NCBI GenBank assembly: GCA_949358305.1
Contig: OX442314.1
Span: 39,936,581 to 40,000,580 of the forward strand
Origin: Strigamia acuminata
Lineage: Eukaryota > Arthropoda > Chilopoda > Geophilomorpha > Linotaeniidae
DNA: 64,000 nt
Reading direction: 5' to 3'
Made by a program: the position numbers and the translations under genes. The notes below the pieces were generated by a model that saw nothing but the letters and a program-made list of their open reading frames with translations, ran no database searches and was not told the DNA's origin. Shown here one piece after another: positions 10,201-20,870 of the stretch (its first letter is position 1; every line of letters begins with the position of its first letter).

Positions 10201-10672
10201 GTCGACTAACCAATTGCCCCTTATAGCGTCACCCGCTTGGCATGCATAATTGTCCCTCACCTTACGTGGACACGTGGTTATGTGGCACCCATATGCTGTC
10301 CTAGGTTTCACTCCTCGTCCTTTGGTTTTGACGTTAGGTCTCACTGCTAGTGCGACATGTTTAGCCTGGTGCGGTTAGGGCCCGTAGCCGGCAGAAGCAG
10401 TAGCGGTGGTGAGACTCCCTTATGCCACGCTGATGGTGGCTGGAACCCTTTTAACATCTTTTCTGTGGCGACAGAACCCAGATTGTAGCCGGAATGATGC
10501 AATCTGATATTTTGGATTTTCGCCTTCACGTTCTCGTGAGGCGAAAGTACACATGCGAGCTGCCACGGACCTTTTCGCAGCGTCCATGCTGGGCCCATGG
10601 ACTGCAAAACCATCCGACTCAGGGGTCCGACTCTTTTCTCCCTGACTTTTGGAAGTCCATTCATAAATTGGA
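10201..10672. other. Unassigned, locally G/C-rich
   Basis: Includes the third ENVKAKIQ-like codon run (reverse strand, about 10511-10534) and otherwise nothing I can assign. The strand with the ubiquitin-like word is open from 10347 to 10664 but shows no domain. Confidence 0.3.
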
Positions 10673-10748
10673 GTTGGTTATAATTCCTTTGGCAGTAACT
10701 TTACATCGTCATTTATAAAATCAAATGTTTGGACTTAAATACCAGTCC
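10673..10748. repeat. Repeat that is the empty-site paralog of the gypsy insertion
   Basis: This stretch (TTGGTTATAATTCCTTTGG ... GTTTGGACTTAAATA) matches the two flanks of the large gypsy element, 12633-12662 joined to 24963-25010, with no interruption. It therefore shows the uninterrupted sequence, including a single CTTT where the element has two. Confidence 0.8.
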
Positions 10749-10796
10749 GAAAAATTCTAACAAACTGGCGTTCAAGAAGATCGGACCGATCCACCC

Positions 10797-11448
10797 CAAA
10801 TTGTCTAATGACAAAATGTCTAATACCAAAATGTCTAAGCCGAAATGTCTAATGGCCAAAATGTCTAATCCAAAATGTCTAATGACAAAATCAAATAATG
10901 TCTAATGCCAAAATGTCTAATAATTTTATTTTTTATGAATCTCCAAATTTGACATAAAAATTTTTGTTTTCCACTTTTATTCCGCAGAAGAAAAACAATT
11001 ATCAATAGAAACAATAAAAAACAATTTTTTTTTATAATTAATTCGTTTATTATTTTAAGAAAACATGAAATGCAATTATAATTTCACATTGTGAGCAATA
11101 CCACGCAGATAATCTAAAGTAATAAATAACAAGTTCACAACACCATTGATTCGATACAACACACGTGTTATTGTTATACAACATAACAAAGAACGTGATT
11201 ACGAGGACATTATCTGCGTGGTATTGCTCACAATGTGAAATTATAAAATGTGAAAATGTGGAAATGGAAAAAAAAAATTTGTGATGAAATAAAATTATTT
11301 GACATTATTAGTCATTAGACATTTTGGATTAGACATTTTGGCATTATACATTCCGACTTAGACATTTTGTCCATTAGACATTTTGGATTAGACATTTCGG
11401 CTTAGACATTCTGGGATTAGACATTTTGTCATTAGACATTTTGGGGGC
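10797..11448. mobile_element. Foldback element with AAATGTCTAAT iterons
   Basis: Left arm (10797-10925) repeats AAAATGTCTAATGNC-type units about eight times; the right arm (11300-11448) has the same units inverted (GTCATTAGACATTTT). Inside is a second, perfect inverted repeat of about 37 bp (11076-11112 and 11209-11245, core TTGTGAGCAATACCACGC). No ORF. CCAC occurs at both outer borders, a possible target duplication, but the C-rich context makes it ambiguous. Confidence 0.7.
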
Positions 11449-11761
11449 CACCCTTGCAGATAATATTACATAGCAAAAATCTATAGAATAACGAACGAAG
11501 CAAAATACCACGTGTTTTTAACCCTAGACAAACAGCAGAAGACCACGAGTAAGTCTGAACAATTAAGGAATTAATTGAACGAGCAACAAATCGTATCCGC
11601 ACGAGAATCCGAGACCAAGATACCAATTATAAATTCTAAATGATATTGTAACTTTAACGGTTTAATAAAAGAACTTAATTTTATTTTTAAAGTATAGTAA
11701 TTATTCCCAGGTAAAGTATTGTTCTCTACGTTTATTATTAGCCATAAAGTTGAATCACGAC
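11449..11761 (+). mobile_element. Ty1/copia LTR fragment
   Basis: From about 11560 the sequence matches 32640-32819 (CAACAAATCGTATCCGCACGA, AATTATAAATTC, GTTTATTATTAGCCATA) and ends TCACGACA, the same 3' end as the copia LTR near 32819 and 54167. It is therefore a partial or solo LTR. The 5' limit is not resolved. Confidence 0.5.
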
Positions 11762-12117
11762 ATCCAAGACATTTAGATTCGAAATTCTAGCAATGAATTA
11801 CTCCGTAATTGCGAGCGAGGACGCACGCATTTTCTGTCCGGCCACGTGTGACGAGATAAACTCTCATAAAGCGCTTAGTATAATACAAACTAATTATTCT
11901 AGCACTACATTATGGGCCTGTTGGTGTTATTCCATTTGAAAGTTTCAATGGTATTTTAATTCTAAAAAAAAAAACAAACAAGAAAAATATGGAACCAAAA
12001 CATAAAAAAATTTCTTCAGAGTATTTCAATTTGCAAAGCGAAGTATAAACTTGTAACTTATTTCCGCAAGAACAAAGAATTTGGAGAAATGTTAAATGGT
12101 CCACTACAGATCGAGGA
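11762..12117. other. Unassigned
   Basis: A/T-rich sequence between the LTR fragment and the 27-bp minisatellite. No supported feature. Confidence 0.3.
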
Positions 12118-12465
12118 ACGTTGCTAGAAATAAAAACCAAAACCAATTTGCTAGAAATGAAAACCAAAACCAATTTTCTAGAAATGAAAACCAAAACCAA
12201 TTTGCTAGAAATAAAAACCAAAACAAATTTGCTAGAAATGAAAACCAAAACAAATTTGCTAGAAATGAAAACCAAAACCAATTTGCGAGAAATGAAAACC
12301 AAAACCAATTTGCTAGAAATAAAAACCAAAACAAATTTGCTAGAAATGAAAACCAAAACCAATTTGCGAGAAATGAAAACCAAAACCAATTTTCTAGAAA
12401 TGAAAACCAAAACTAATTTCCTAAAAATAAAAACCAAAACTAATTTGCTAGAAATGAACATCCTA
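12118..12465 (+). repeat. 27-bp minisatellite (about 13 units)
   Basis: Unit TTGCTAGAAATGAAAACCAA plus AACCAAT, with variants at the GC/TC/GCGAG position and at AAA/AAC. Since 27 is a multiple of three, several frames stay open on both strands; the forward frame reads a nine-residue FARNENQNQ-like repeat. I see no flanking domain, so coding is not supported. Confidence 0.85.
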
Positions 12466-12662
12466 CGATCATCCCAAGTTTGTAACATCACAAATGCTGA
12501 CTAGTCAATGGATTCTTTTAATCTCATTTTGAAAAAGAACAAAATTAAACATTACAACGTAAACGAAGCAGAGGAAAAAATTATTTCAACAATGTCTAAG
12601 GATTTATACCCAAATCAAGATATCAAATTGGGGTTGGTTATAATTCCTTTGGCAGTAACTTT

Positions 12663-13600
12663 TGCTGCGATCCGGGTTGATATCAGGCAAATTACTAATT
12701 AATAAGCCTGAAACCGCAGGTGAATGCTTTTCAAGACTTACAATCGGCGGCCTTAAACTTGTCTAGGGTTAAGTTTAGTAAATAGGAAAATCAAGACACA
12801 ATTTATTATGGTAATAAAAATCACACAATTATTTATTCGTTAAATTACAATATATATTAAAATATGATAGAAATATCACAGAATGCGACAAGTCGCGAAA
12901 TAAAAGAGCGGGAACAATGGAAGGGCTTGCAACGACTGTTGCAAGCTACAAAGCGCGGCGAATGCGCTTGACAACCAAAGTTGTTAGGAAAATGGCTTCC
13001 GCTATTTTCCTCGTCTTCACTCACACGTACGATGATCCTCGGATGATGGTTCACGGTGAGTCTTCCACACGAAGTACGACGGCACGGGGCGGTGGTTCAC
13101 GTTCGGGCAGGCGTCCGTTCACGTCCGATGGCGGTGGCAGCAGTTCGCGCTACTGCGACGGCGATGGTTCACGCGACACGGGAACTTCTCTTCTCGATTG
13201 CTGGCTTTGTGCGTTTGTTGCACAAAGATAGCAGGTGAAACTGAAGAACACGAGTCCACTATCAATACTTTTTGTCAGGAGCAGAAAAGCAGTGATGTTT
13301 GTGGTTGTGTGTTTTATTTCAGAGTCCCGATTTGAGCCAAGGCGCGAGCCCAGCACGCTTCAATATTGCGCAGAAAACCTGCGCACTTAGCTCAAATGGG
13401 TGCAACTAGTGGTTATTACACCATATTGCACCATAACGGCTAATAACCGTCTTCACCCCGGACAACCTGGGGTGATATGTGCCTAGAGAGGATTTCTCCC
13501 CTCGGTCACATGATCTGACTTGGCGTGTGCCACAGTCAAATTAATTAGAAGACAATTAATTTTACCTTCTAAGTTGGTGAAATATTTTGAGATCACCACA
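12663..13600 (-). repeat. 3' LTR of the gypsy element
   Basis: 938 bp; plus-strand ends TGCTGCG...ACCACA, i.e. TGTGGT...CGCAGCA in element sense. Near-identical to 23991-24962 but lacking 34 bp that are present there at 24533-24566. Confidence 0.93.
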
Positions 13601-13616
13601 CATCCCCCCATTTAAG
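13601..13616 (-). promoter_or_regulatory. Polypurine tract
   Basis: In element sense the sequence just before the 3' LTR is AAATGGGGGGATG, a purine-rich run at the position where plus-strand DNA synthesis is primed. Confidence 0.65.
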
Positions 13617-13652
13617 ACGAATCTTACATGGAGAGAAAATGAACGAACCAAT

Positions 13653-16272
13653 TTATGATTCGTCCATGTTCTGAGTTCGCTCAGGCGTCAACGGGCGCAT
13701 CATATCCGTGGCGTCGTCCCTCGGATTGGACCGCTCATTGACGATACACAGGTCGCGACCTGCGTTTGGTCCGGAGACCATTCCAGGGTTGACATGAAGC
13801 CAAACCTGGATGATTCTTGCCGAGTTCGCTCGGTTGAAAAATCCTAGCGCCGCAAACTCAATTGGATCCTCTGGCGCCAATCGTGCCCTCAGGAGCCGGT
13901 CGTGGAGCACTGATGGTGGGCTTAACACCCGAATGTGGTCTTCGAGCCACATAAACACCTGCCTCGACAACTTGTGATTGTTGCTTAGCAGTGTTCTTGT
14001 ATCCGGCGTCAGGTAGAAGTGTGGATACAGGCGCATCAATGTTTTGAAAGCCGATTCTTTCTTCAGCGGCTTCGCCGTCTTCTCCGGCTTGGCTGGTGGC
14101 GGCGGCGGTGGCGGCGGACGCGAGTCTTCCGTCACGGCGTCGTCGAAGTGGCTCGGCGAGCCAGCAAAAACCAACGCGGGTGCGGAGGTTGACGGGGGTA
14201 TGACGCCTCGTCCCTGCGCTCGACCTACACCAGGGAGCTGACGGGGTTCGACTGCCCGTTGAACTCCGGCTGGAGTTGGAGAACTTCTCGGGTTCTCTTG
14301 CCAAAACGAGCATCCAGGCGCCTCTTGGGCCGCCTGGAAAGCAGCTAGGGACGCGGCTGCTGTGGCACAGGTAACAGGAAGCGATATGCCTCGAGCTAAC
14401 TGCGCCGTGGTCTTTGCGATTGACCATTCGGTTCTTAACCGAACTGCGGCTTCTTCCTCGGTCTCGCAGTGGGCGACCAACTGCTTAATCAGTTCCGCCA
14501 GGATCGTAGGCGGATGTGGCCGGATGTGGTACCACAATTCGACTTTCTTCTCAGAAAGTCCCATTGGAGCCGTCCACAAATAAGTGAGCGCCGCCAACGC
14601 TTGCCCGACTGTTGGCAAGACACCAGGGTACAACACCCTGATCATCTCCGGAATTAATAAACGTTGGAGTTCAATTAACCGGGGATCGTCAACATTCTCG
14701 ATGTCCGAGCTCTCCAATCGGGCGGCTACTCGTTGCCAACCTTTTTGCATTTCGCAAATCTGGGCGTTCTGGTAGGCGTCCAGTGTTCCAAGCACTTCTT
14801 GTTGTGCTTTGATGGGTTGTTGCTCGTAATACACCCATTGAGGCCCGAAGGACTCATCGAAGTACGGCTTCAGCTGCATTCTGCGAGCTCCCGCTGGTGG
14901 GCGGCTAGCGTGGCCTGGGACTGGCACGCTATAGTCGGTGGATAAATCACCGACGACACGTCGCATGGCGTATGGAGTAGCCGGATTATCCACTTTGTAG
15001 GTGGAGGCGGTTCGACTACTGCGCTCGGACTTCATCGTGGAATCCGACTCGAAACTCCGCGAAGATGACGAACAGAATGATTCGGGAGTCCGTCCTCTTC
15101 GTGACAACGGGCGTGGTGGCGGTGCGTCAGTCGTGTACGGGCGCGATCGCCTTTGACGTTCCTCTCGATCGCGGCTTGACTCTCGGAACATCGGGCGGAC
15201 TGGAACCGGCGGAGGGGGTTGCCCCACCCTCAAATCCTCGTCTTGCGGCGGAGGATTGATGGCCGCTGGGGCCGGAATTTCGTCTTCCCGATAAAACGGG
15301 AGAGCGCATCGCGCTTGCTCCTCTGCCTCGTGTTCTTGAGCCAGTTGTCGATTTTCGTCGACGCGAAGCTGCACTGCGGCAGCTCGGAGTGCTTTGGACG
15401 GGAAGAATCCCGGAAAATCATTAAAACACCCGGCGAGCGCCAACTGGTGGAGCTCGGTTTGTGTGACGGGAAATTGCGGGTTCCCGTCACGCACGGACTT
15501 GCGGTGCCGTTGCACGACTTCTCGCTGTGTCGTCTTGAGGTTTTTCCTCACTTGGGTGAGAGCACCGTAATTGATTCCGGTACTCCTGAGCACTCTTCTG
15601 CGCTCGTGACGCTCTCGAGGCGTCACTGGCCACTGGTTGTGTAGCAAATCGGCTGCAAGCGGTCCTGGGGGCTCTCGTCGAGCGTCCACTCGATTTCGTC
15701 GACACCATCCACGTGAAGGCGCTCGATGAACCGGCCTTTTGCTCCAAGATTTTGCAGCGCTGCTTTGCTGAAATCGTGTCTCAGCTTCCACCACGTGTTA
15801 TTCGCCGTCTTCAGCCGACGAATCTTTTCGGGCAGCACGCCACGGAAAATCAGCGGGTGCTGCGTAGGCACGTGATCGGGGAGCGCAAACGGCGTTTCCC
15901 GATCCCTCTCGATCTATATTCGAAAAAATAAATAAATTAGTTTATTTTAAAAATAAACAAATAATTTCTTATTTGAAATATTTTTTAAGCTTAACGCTTG
16001 TGGCTGTGAGCCACTAAGGGATGTTGGTTGTCATGGCAACTCCCTTCGCACATGCTCGAAGCACGTGACTTTTATAGCCGCCATTTTCATTTTTTTAGCG
16101 GCTTGTGTTTGAAGTCAGGAAAAGTGAATTTATTCAATTTTTCTGACTTAAACACTTGGTAAAATTTATTTTAATAATTTACCCGTTGCTGAAGCGTCAA
16201 TTGTACGTCTTCATTTGCCCCTTCCATGGGCATTTCTCCATCCGCATGGAGTTGAACTTCGTCGTCTGCCAT
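13653..16272 (-). CDS. Third ORF of the gypsy element (env position, spliced, unknown)
   Basis: Exon 1 (16272-16183, starts MADDEVQL, 30 codons) ends at a GTAAAT donor; exon 2 begins at 15913 after an ATATAG acceptor, in matching phase. A further intron (about 16378-16312, GTAAGT to TTTCTAG) appears to lie in its 5' leader. Exon 2 begins ERDRETPF and carries a long proline/arginine-rich stretch and a helical region (residues roughly 350-520), with no signal peptide, transmembrane segment or fusion peptide, so it is not a recognisable envelope. One frameshift is needed in a run of five G (15667-15671); after it the frame is open for over 650 codons to 13653. No family recognised. It may be an accessory or captured host gene. 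Confidence 0.6.
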
Positions 16273-16616
16273 TCTCCTTCTTTTTCGCGTCGAAAAAGAA
16301 ATTCTTTCGGCTAGAAAGAATTAATAAATTATATTAAATATATTTATCAAATTTTTCTTTCAGAAAAATAACTTACAGTTTGCTGAATCAAGAAAAACTG
16401 TTGTGCTGTATCGGAGTCGATGCATCCACTTCAAAACTTATCGGAAAAGTGGCTAAGTTCGTTGATTGGAGAAACGAACTTGTTTCGGTGACACCGAATG
16501 ACGTCACAAATTATAACGCATTGTGAACGTTGTCATTCGAGTGTGGACTACGAATGACGTCACGAGATTGCTCTCTCGGATCTTTTTTGGGTAAACCCAA
16601 AAGGTGAAAGTCAACG

Positions 16617-19600
16617 TTATGTCTTGACTCGCGGAACGCGAGATCTCAAGTTGTACTTTGACTTTCGCGAAGTACAATCCAACTTGTTTAGATTGTCATC
16701 AGCATCGTCTCCAATGTCAGATGAGTTATTTACTTCATTGTTTGAAATTTTTTCTTTTTCTAAAAACATTTCCTTTTCTAGATTTTCATCCAGAGAAACA
16801 TTTTCAAGTCGCTTGTTTATTTCATCGACTTCGTTATTTTTGAGTTTCGATTTTTCACTCGATTCCGTGTTTTCGACAGGAATTTTGGATAATTCAACAT
16901 CATCCAAGGTATTAACAATATTTTTTGTTTTTTGACCCACTTCCTCCCCTTCCAGCCAAATTTCTTGGTTGAAAACGGGAAAGTACGGCATTAATTCAGT
17001 GCCGTGAACGGCTGGATAATTTTTATTATCGCTCAGCCGTCGAAGTTGAAAGGCGCCTCCTTGTAACCTTTTGACAATTACATAAGGCCCATTCCTTTTC
17101 GGTGAAATGCCTGCTGCTATTCCTTTAGCGGCATTTGAGAGAATATGCGACTCTCGCCAGACTAAATCATTCTGTCTGAAATTATCGAATCTTTTGTCTG
17201 ATTTTTCAGCTTCGACACGGCGTCTCAAATCTAAGACGTGAGACATCATATGCTGATACGTCTCTGCAATTATTGCTTCTAATTTCTGAACATATAAATG
17301 CGGATTTTTTGGATCAATGACCAAGATTCCTTCCGGAATTCTTGGATCCCAAGGAATTCTTAATTCTCGGAAAAAATTCAAGAAAGCTGGAGAATAATCT
17401 CTGCCTCTTGTTACAGTTGTTCTTAAACTGAATGCGAATTCGCGCAGATATTCATCCCATTGGTCGTGAATATCTAAATAAATCGAAACTAAATATTTAA
17501 TATCTCGATTGGTTCTCTCCACAGGATTGCTTTGTGGCCGATAAATTGATGTCGGTGTTCGCGACATGTCGAAGTTTTTGCAAAATTCTTTATAGACCTG
17601 TGATCGAAATTGAGGTCCATTATCACTTATAATTTGTCTTGGAAATCCAAAAGTTATTGATAAGTGATAAATTGTGTTAGCAACTTTCATTGCCGTTGGA
17701 TTACACATTGGAAATAATTCGGGCCAATGTGTAGCGACATCTACGATGACGCAAATGTGGGTATTGTTTTTTCTGGTTCTGGGTTTTGGGCCAGACAAAT
17801 CCACACTGAGGCAGTCAAATGGTCCAAATGGTCCAATTTGAGCGCCTTCTATTTCTGTCTTCGATCTGGGCTTACAGGCCTGACATCCTTGACAATGTTG
17901 AATAAAACGTGTAATATCACATTTCATACCTTTCCAGGTATAAACTCTTCGAGTTCTGTACATTGTCCTCGCAATGCCTGGATGGCCGGACAGTGGATGT
18001 CCGTGCATCAACCAAATGATTTTATAAATCAATTTTCTTGGCACAATAACTTTAAGTGCCCTACCATCCTCTCCTAATTCATCTGTGGAGGTAGGATGAT
18101 AATGGAGTAACATATCTTCTTCAACGAGATAAGTACTCGCGTGTCTTTCAAAATTTCTTCTTTGAAGACGAGTTACTATGTAACTTGGATATTGCTTGTT
18201 TAACAAGTAATTGCGAATATGTTGGCAAAATTTGTCTGCTTTTTGCCCTGCAATAATGTCATCTCTCGTTGGAGGATCACATTCTAATTGCTTAGCAATT
18301 TTAGCTGCAAATGCTTTGATTAAAACATTAGTTGTTGGCAGCTCGAATTTTTTAGCCATCATAGCTCTTAATTCGACGTCAGGGGTTCCTGACGGATCAT
18401 GCATGTTAATACAAAAATTAATTAATGCTTGATCGTCTTAATTAACTATTATTGACTTGGGTAATTCGTTCAATTTTCCCATTTGCCAACTTCGGCAAGG
18501 AGATGGACAATATGATAATAAATCATCATTATCGCCATCGTCTTCTGGTTCGTCAGGTGCGCTAACAGGTGCACGTGACAAGGCGTCTGCTATTACATTT
18601 AGCGGACCTTTGACGTACTGTATTTCGAACGAATATGCCATCAGCTCCATTTGCCAACGAGCTAATCTGCCCGACGGGTCAGATAACGACATCAACCATT
18701 TTAAGGCTTGGTGATCCGTTTGTACAGTGAATGTAGTGTACTCTAAGTATGGGCAAAATTTGCGCAATCCCCATACTACTGCGAGACATTCCAATTCTGT
18801 CACAGTATAATTTTTCTCTGCGGGCTGCAAGCTTCTGCTTGCATACACGCATGGCATTTCGACTTCTTGGCCATCCACATTTTTCTTTTGTGTAAGGGCT
18901 GCACCCAACCCTTGTCTACTGGCGTCAGTATGAACAATGAATGGCATGTACAAGTCAGGCATCTTCATTGTTTCAGCATTCGTAAGTAAGTCTTTTATTG
19001 CGTCGAATGCTGCCTGATGATGCAGTTCCCAATCGAACTCCGCATCCTTCTTCAAGAGAGGCCTTAGTGGTTCTGCCACTGTGGCCAAATTCTTGATTAG
19101 GCGGTGAAAGAAATTCACCATGCCTAGAAATCTTTGTAATTCCTTAAGATTGGTAGGAGCCGGAAATTGCGTAATTGCAGCGACTTTTTTAGGGTCTACT
19201 GCAAGTCCTTCTACTCCTACTTTGTAGCCTAGAAAAATTAATTCCTTTCTACAGAGATGCGTCTTGCCAGGATGCGCGTGTAAATTAGCTTCTGCCAATT
19301 TTTTAAACACTATATCTAAATGTTTAATGTGTTCTTCGAACGATTTAGATACAACAATTATGTCATCCAAATATGCCCATGCAAATTTTCTATAAACGTC
19401 ACCCTAAACTTTTTCCATCAATTCTTGGAAAGTAGTTGGTGCGTTTACTAATCCGAAAGGCATGACTAAAAACATTAGTCTTCCCATTGGGCTCCAGAAG
19501 GCAGTTTTTTCTCTGTCTTCAGGTCGCAATTCTATCTGCCAATATCCCTTGGTCAGATCTATAGTACTGACCCATTCGAATTCTCCGATTTCTCGCAGAA

Positions 19601-20870
19601 TTTCCTCAATTGTTGGCATTTGAGGTGGGTTGTACTTAGTATGTGTATTGATGGGGCGAAAATCAATACACAGACGTGGGTCGTTTCCTGGTCGCATGAC
19701 TAGGACTGGCCGCATTCCGTAATCGCCTTCAGCTTTGACGACTACGCCTTTGTCAATCATGTCTTGACAAAGTTGTCTGATTATTTCCCTTTTTTGAGGG
19801 TTTATGCTCTTAAAGGGGACACGAATAGGTTTATCCGTGTCAAGCTCAATTTTGTGCTTAACCAGGTGTGTTTTACCTGGATCTTTAGAAATAATCCTTT
19901 TATGTTTGGATAACATCTTTTCTAATAATTTGGATTGCTCCAAATTTAAGTTAGCTTCTTCGACTAACTTTTGGATGAAATTCTCTTCATCTATTTTGCT
20001 TTGAGTTACACTTGCAGCGTAAGCTTTTGCAAAAGTCACAAATGAGGAATCGGGTTCCTCTATTTTCTCCAAATAACGATCCAGCAACGCTTGTGGGATG
20101 TAGGGTAAATCTGCATCCACAGGTTGCGTAAAATTCCAAGACATCGTCTGTGGATTAGGTTGGATTTTTAATTTATTCATAAAATCGCAACCCAATAGTA
20201 CCATTGGATACTTATTTGGTATTACGATGAACGGATGACGTAACGTGCCATGTGTCCATCGAAATGAAAGATGGATGGTTCCATCTGGAGTGACTTCTTC
20301 ACTTGCCGTCGTAACTCTGACACCAGGTCCGATAGGTCGTAGATATTTTTCTAGACCTAATTGATTAATAACTGAAGTGGCTAGGAAGCTTTTATTTGCT
20401 CCTGAGTCCAACATTCCAGTTATTACACCTTTTAACGTTTCTAACTTTAACGTCGGAAGGTCTTGGCTGTTTGGTATTCCAGCCAGTTTGCACTCAAACT
20501 TGCGCAATTTATGATGAATTGTAATTGGAGGCTCCAAAGGCAATTCATCTAATAACTCATTGGTATCAAGAGTTGTAGCTGCAAATAACTTAATGCATTC
20601 CTCAATTCCAGGTGTCTCTGGAACTGAGCTTGGTCTATCGTCTTTAAATTCGACTTTATCTTGAATATTGGAAGTGTCTTCTTCGGTCGGGGTTTCGCCG
20701 ACAATCTCCTTTTTTACATCAAGAGATCCATTTTCTTTTAGTTCTTCTTGACGAATTAATTCATCAATAACATCTCCAACATCTTCCAGTATTTTCAGAT
20801 TTTCTTTCTCTGATTCCGATTTCGGAGAAGACGCAGCGTCCACTAGACCTGATGGATCTGCGTCTACAAG
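16617..20870 (-). CDS. pol of the gypsy element: PR-RT-RNase H-IN (two in-frame stops)
   Basis: Domains in order: acidic linker; aspartic protease with MLDSGANKSF (near 20400); reverse transcriptase with CIDFRPIN, WVSTIDLTKGYWQ, FGLVNAPTTFQ and the catalytic AYLDDIIVV (near 19360); RNase H with HTDASRQGLG and TELECLAV; integrase with an HHCC zinc site (HPGIARTMY ... CQGCQAC), then catalytic D (VDLSG), D (SDNGPQF) and E (NPVERTNRD), and a GPY/F motif (NGPYVI). No chromodomain is visible. It is translated from gag by -1 frameshifting. TAG at 19404 interrupts RT just before the YLDD box, and TAA at 18438 separates RNase H from integrase; both are in frame with the reading on both sides. Apart from those two codons all catalytic motifs are intact. 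Confidence 0.92.

Noticed and set aside
12104-12504. Open frames across the 27-bp array as genes
   Set aside because: A repeat of 27 bp keeps many frames open by arithmetic; no start context or domain.
13653-16272. Third gypsy ORF as an env gene
   Set aside because: No signal peptide, no membrane segment, no furin-like site or fusion peptide; only the position fits.
18438-19406. Genetic-code reassignment of stop codons
   Set aside because: TAA, TAG and TGA all appear both as premature stops and as natural ends (THAP, MYND and TFIIF-like genes terminate where expected), so a standard code with mutation is simpler.
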